Below, in pieces: positions 61,641 to 64,000 of a stretch of DNA of 64,000 nt. The stretch is from Cardinalis cardinalis (lineage: Eukaryota > Chordata > Aves > Passeriformes > Cardinalidae). Position numbers and translations under genes: made by a program. The notes under the pieces are model-generated. The model was not told the DNA's origin. It searched no databases and saw only the letters and a program-made list of their open reading frames with translations. Positions within the stretch are counted from its first letter, which is position 1, and the number at the start of each line of letters is the position of its first letter. The DNA is taken from positions 7,176,151 through 7,240,150 of the forward strand of contig JACDOX010000018.1 of NCBI GenBank assembly GCA_014549065.1. The letters are read 5' to 3'.

Positions 61641-64000
61641 CAAATGTCAACTTAGACGTGTGTATACACAGGCACATAGGGAGATATTGAAGCTCTGTAA
61701 GAAACAATAGTGCCAAGCCAGCCACTCCTTTTTAAAATGCCATGTGTTTCTGTCTCCCAGACAGAGCTTGAATTCTGGGCTGCAAACTGCAGATGAAGAG
61801 GAGCATCTCTAGAAATTGTAAATGAGAAAAAAGTAAGTGGGATTTCATACATCTCCTCAGCCTTCCAAGTGGTTAGATTTAGGCAGGATTACACACATTT
61901 TCTAGTAGCTTCCTCCCTCTATTCCAAGATGACTATTTTTTTCCATTCTTTGGTACAAGAAGTTTGTGTACCTCCTTCCTACTTAAGTCTTTGAGTGCTT
62001 TAATTGAACTGTTCCCTATTACTCCTTAGATTTCCTGCAAACGTACCAGCAGTCTTGAAAAGTTTCTGCCTTCTGTGAACTAAATTCATAAGCTTTCACC
62101 TGTTATAAGGTTGATTTCAAATATCCTTCTATTAAAAAAGTGTTTTAACCTCTGGATCTTCAAATTAGTAGATGCTACAGTACTTAAAATATCAAAGTGG
62201 ACACTATCTCATTCAGAGATAATTGATCTTTATACCTACCTACCTTACTTGATAACTTCTCTTGCAGTCCACCTGTAAGTGTATATTAGCTGTTTTCTCC
62301 TGCCTTACAATGTGTTCTCTTGAGAAACTATGAAAGGGAAAACTAATTCCTTGTTCTGTGCTTTCTTTCAAAGACCTCAACACATGAGGTCTTTGTTACA
62401 GCCACGGGCCCTGGGTGCTATAGTTACATAGTATTATTTCATTTTAAACATTGTAATTATTATAGGTTTTGTAAGAAAGAGGAAGGTGTAATTACCAATT
62501 TAAGCAGGAAGATGGTTTGGTCATTGAGAGCAAAAGTGTAAGGAAATAGCCTCAAGAAAGGCAAAACTGTTTTTATATCTTACTAAATATAGGCATCAGC
62601 ATTTCAATTTATTGTATGCTCATACAAAAAAGATAGACTTCACTTATGCAAAAACCTGAAAATTATCTCAGCATGAAAATAATATTTTGTGCATGCAAAT
62701 CTCTTGTAAATAATTTTTGAAAAGATTTTCACTTTTGCTTCATGCAATTAACTATTGGAATAATGCTTCTCTTACCATTCTCGCCATTCTCACTAAGTGT
62801 GGAGGTCCTAAACTATATATCGCTGGTGAATGAGTGCTGAATTGACACTAGTGATCTCAGGAAGCAGAGGTGGATGTCTAAGAGATTTCATGCAGGCAGG
62901 AAATGCTGATATGTTACAGAACAAAATAAATTTCCCACTGTGATATGTAGGTTGGAGTTTATTTCCAAACTAGAGCAGAAGTCTCAATTTTAATGTTGCT
63001 AATCATATTAGCTAAATATCACAGCAAGTAAAATGAGTTTTCAATAACACTGCTGAGTAATTTTCCAGCTAGTTTCATGCTTGGGATAATCTTATTTTTT
63101 TCTTTGTAAGTTTTGCACGGATATACTGGGGCAATTATCTTCAGGCATTTGGAAACTTAGCTAGCACAGCAGCTTGCCAGTCTGCCTTAGTGTGACCCAC
63201 TGTGGTGTTTATGTTCTGCATGCCAGTGGTTATTAGCTCACATGTGCGTGGAATACCATTTTCCTCTTTATTGGTTTAACATAATAGTATGCCATGGGGA
63301 GTGTTTTACAGAGGGGACAGGATCTGAATGTAGAGGTCTTTCTTCAAAGCACGTATTCATTATCCATACACAGGAAATTTTACTCATTACTCCCATTTTG
63401 CATTTTTAACCATGAACACCAAACAGATCATATGGACGAGCTTAAAGATTAATAGATAGTGGAGAAAATAATTGCAATTATCTTCTGTGAAATCACAGTT
63501 TGCTCACTTTTGTATAAACATATTCCAAATCTCAGGCATTTGTTCAATAAAGGCCAGATTAAGATTGTCCACCATAGGAGAGGAAAAATTTCAGAGTGAT
63601 TTTCTCAGTAAATTCAACAAGTATAGGCACACATTGCTTAGTGTCTTCATCTAACATTGTGGCCACATCCCACCCAGAGATAAGCTAGACTTAAATGCCT
63701 CTTCACTTCTCTAACATAAAGCCGCCCTCAGCCTGTCCCTTCAGCGGCGCACACTGAGCCAGGTCAGACAACCATGCAGGTTTAAAAAAACTAGAAGATA
63801 AAAGCAAAACCCTCAGAAAAATTATTTTTCCTTTGTCCTAGTGTAGTGTATTGCCTAATAAATAATTGTAGCAGAGCAACACAGAGAACAATGTATGGAA
63901 GGAATAAAAAGACAGAGATAGTAAGTCCTCAAAACTGCAGAATAAGGGGTAGGGAAAACAGGACTCAAAAACAGATAAAAGAGATAGGTGTCTTGTCCAC
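61641..64000. other. Unique noncoding sequence
   Basis: No supported gene or transposon. It contains the perfect hairpin at 62,369-62,395 and, at 63,721-63,750, a GC-rich patch with three CpGs in which GCCGC and GCGGC form a loose inverted pair. No Ns were seen here. Confidence 0.5.
62369..62395. repeat. Perfect 11-bp inverted repeat (hairpin, 5-nt loop)
   Basis: The arms CAAAGACCTCA and TGAGGTCTTTG are exact reverse complements around ACACA. It lies in unique DNA. Confidence 0.9.

Noticed and set aside
1..64000. Search for retroviral gag/pol/env between or beside the LTRs
   Set aside because: No viral protein motif was seen in any frame. All three LTRs are solitary and belong to different families, so they do not bracket a provirus.
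1..64000. tRNA, rRNA, CRISPR or prokaryotic features
   Set aside because: No tRNA B-box-like motif, no rRNA core sequence and no regularly spaced repeat array was found. The composition and repeats are those of a bird nuclear genome.

Overview
This window looks like nuclear DNA from a bird, most probably a songbird (passerine). It is AT-rich, CpG-poor and sparse in repeats. The repeats that can be recognised are avian ones: a 5'-truncated CR1 LINE and three solo LTRs of avian endogenous retrovirus families. One of these LTRs (31,833-32,219) matches, from memory, a family common in passerine genomes; no database was searched. I found no protein-coding gene, exon, tRNA, rRNA, CRISPR array or bacterial-type operon that I can support. 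The open frames present are short (148 codons or fewer), compositionally random, or antisense to repeats or microsatellites. The window is best read as intergenic sequence or the inside of a very large intron.

Layout: 1-26,653 is almost wholly unique sequence, with an AT dinucleotide tract (3,657), an unexplained GC-richer block (3,887-4,380), A/T-rich low complexity and possibly one ancient amniote repeat relic (19,137). 26,654-27,547 is an old, CpG-decayed LTR on the minus strand. 27,548-31,832 is unique. 31,833-32,219 is a solo LTR with TG...CA ends and a perfect 6-bp target-site duplication. It is followed at 32,698-32,876 by a 179-bp pure polypyrimidine microsatellite. 39,201-39,772 is a degraded ERVL-type LTR on the plus strand, followed by an (ATT)n microsatellite at 40,188. 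44,221-44,470 is an unexplained CpG-rich patch. 45.3-53.3 kb has no N and no recognised repeat, and includes a stretch (48.65-48.84 kb) that reads like a conserved noncoding element. 61,095-61,640 is a CR1 3' end.

No genes act together here. The more unusual signals are a set of short, near-perfect inverted repeats (arms of about 11 bp, loops of 3-6 nt) scattered through unique DNA, the strongest at 38,397-38,423, and an uneven distribution of isolated single Ns (dense in the first 27 kb, rare later). I did not find a previously undescribed biological system.
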